Shown here: positions 63,629 to 64,000 of the stretch, in pieces | Layout: each line of letters begins with the position of its first letter | Numbering within the stretch: the stretch's first letter is position 1 | Assembly: GCA_022606425.2 (NCBI GenBank) | Contig: JAHDVF020000230.1 | Location: 281,001 to 345,000 of the forward strand | DNA from: Lepidostoma basale | Taxonomy: Eukaryota > Arthropoda > Insecta > Trichoptera > Lepidostomatidae | DNA length: 64,000 nt | Direction: 5' to 3' | Made by a program: the position numbers and the translations under genes | Notes under the pieces: generated by a model | The model's input: the letters and a program-made list of their open reading frames with translations, nothing else | Told to the model about the DNA's origin: nothing | Databases searched by the model: none

Positions 63629-64000
63629 GCAATAATTTACGATTCAGCCAGCGGATCATTGAGCTGCCCATCTTATTTTCTGAGTCATCGCTCACTCGCT
63701 CACTCGACTCTTTAAATTAACTCGTGAGCGGATCGCTCATCTCCATTCACTACAGTGATCGACAGCGTCGGAGGACTGACACGGTTAAAAAATATAAGAA
63801 TAATCAAACCCATGAAATAAATAATCAATTGAATATATATTATATAAAATTTAATCTCAAATTAAATATTCACATGAAGCAATTTGAAATGAAACACTCT
63901 GCATATGCATTAAAAATATTACACATATAAAAAAAACTATTTGTTTTTAATTTGCTGTTACTGCTTTATTAATCTGAAACAGACCTTAATATTTCTAAAT

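Overview
The window looks like AT-rich intergenic DNA from an insect, or at least an arthropod, built almost entirely of transposable elements. The grounds are a cecropia-type mariner, several insect-type non-LTR retrotransposon (LINE) families, a tRNA-derived SINE, long (TA)n tracts, and no bacterial-style gene order, rRNA or intact tRNA gene. The order cannot be fixed from sequence alone; Lepidoptera and Coleoptera are both plausible. I found no convincing host gene.

Family names used here are mine. LINE-A is the commonest. Its coding frame stops inside its 3' end motif (GACGGCGTGATGG), which is followed by (TTAG)n or (TTTG)n. Element B is non-autonomous, carries the same 3' end, and has an internal hairpin. 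LINE-R is RTE-like and ends in CCAATCCCTAGGATTG. LINE-C ends in (GAA)n, and LINE-D and LINE-E end in (GAT)n. LINE-K is a 5'-truncated copy with a 596-codon open reverse transcriptase frame. A jockey-like copy, a tRNA-derived SINE and repeat P are also present. The DNA transposons are a broken mariner, a decayed pogo/Tigger-like element, two copies of a ~1.97 kb element with TAGGGTGTCC ends, a MITE and a foldback element.

Layout. 0-3 kb: LTR-like or other element end, repeat P, LINE-D, SINE. 3.3-10.4 kb: two copies of the TAGGGTGTCC element, repeat P, foldback repeats. 10.7-12.4 kb: pogo-like element. 12.4-17.7 kb: LINE-A, and repeat P with a nested LINE-R. 19-32.9 kb: LINE-C, LINE-A, element B, SINE and LINE-R mosaic. 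34-41 kb: element B, hammerhead-like palindromes, and a 617-bp repeat P with a 12-bp target duplication. 41.7-46 kb: nested LINE-A and LINE-C. 48.2-50 kb: mariner with element B inserted. 50-52 kb: LINE-A, LINE-E, element B. 53.3-55.2 kb: LINE-K. 57-58.5 kb: jockey-like LINE, then a GC-rich islet. 58.8-61.4 kb: nested LINE-A, foldback, SINE, LINE-C. 61.7-64 kb: diverged duplications.

The most unusual signal is a set of palindromic repeats, at least seven families with unrelated arms. In the loop of each lies the same RNA-like pattern: CTGANGAT, a 4-6 bp stem, GAAAC, a self-complementary block, then C. The stem and the self-complementary block differ between families but keep their pairing. 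This resembles hammerhead ribozyme cores with a loopless stem III, a type known from Penelope-like elements and retrozymes.
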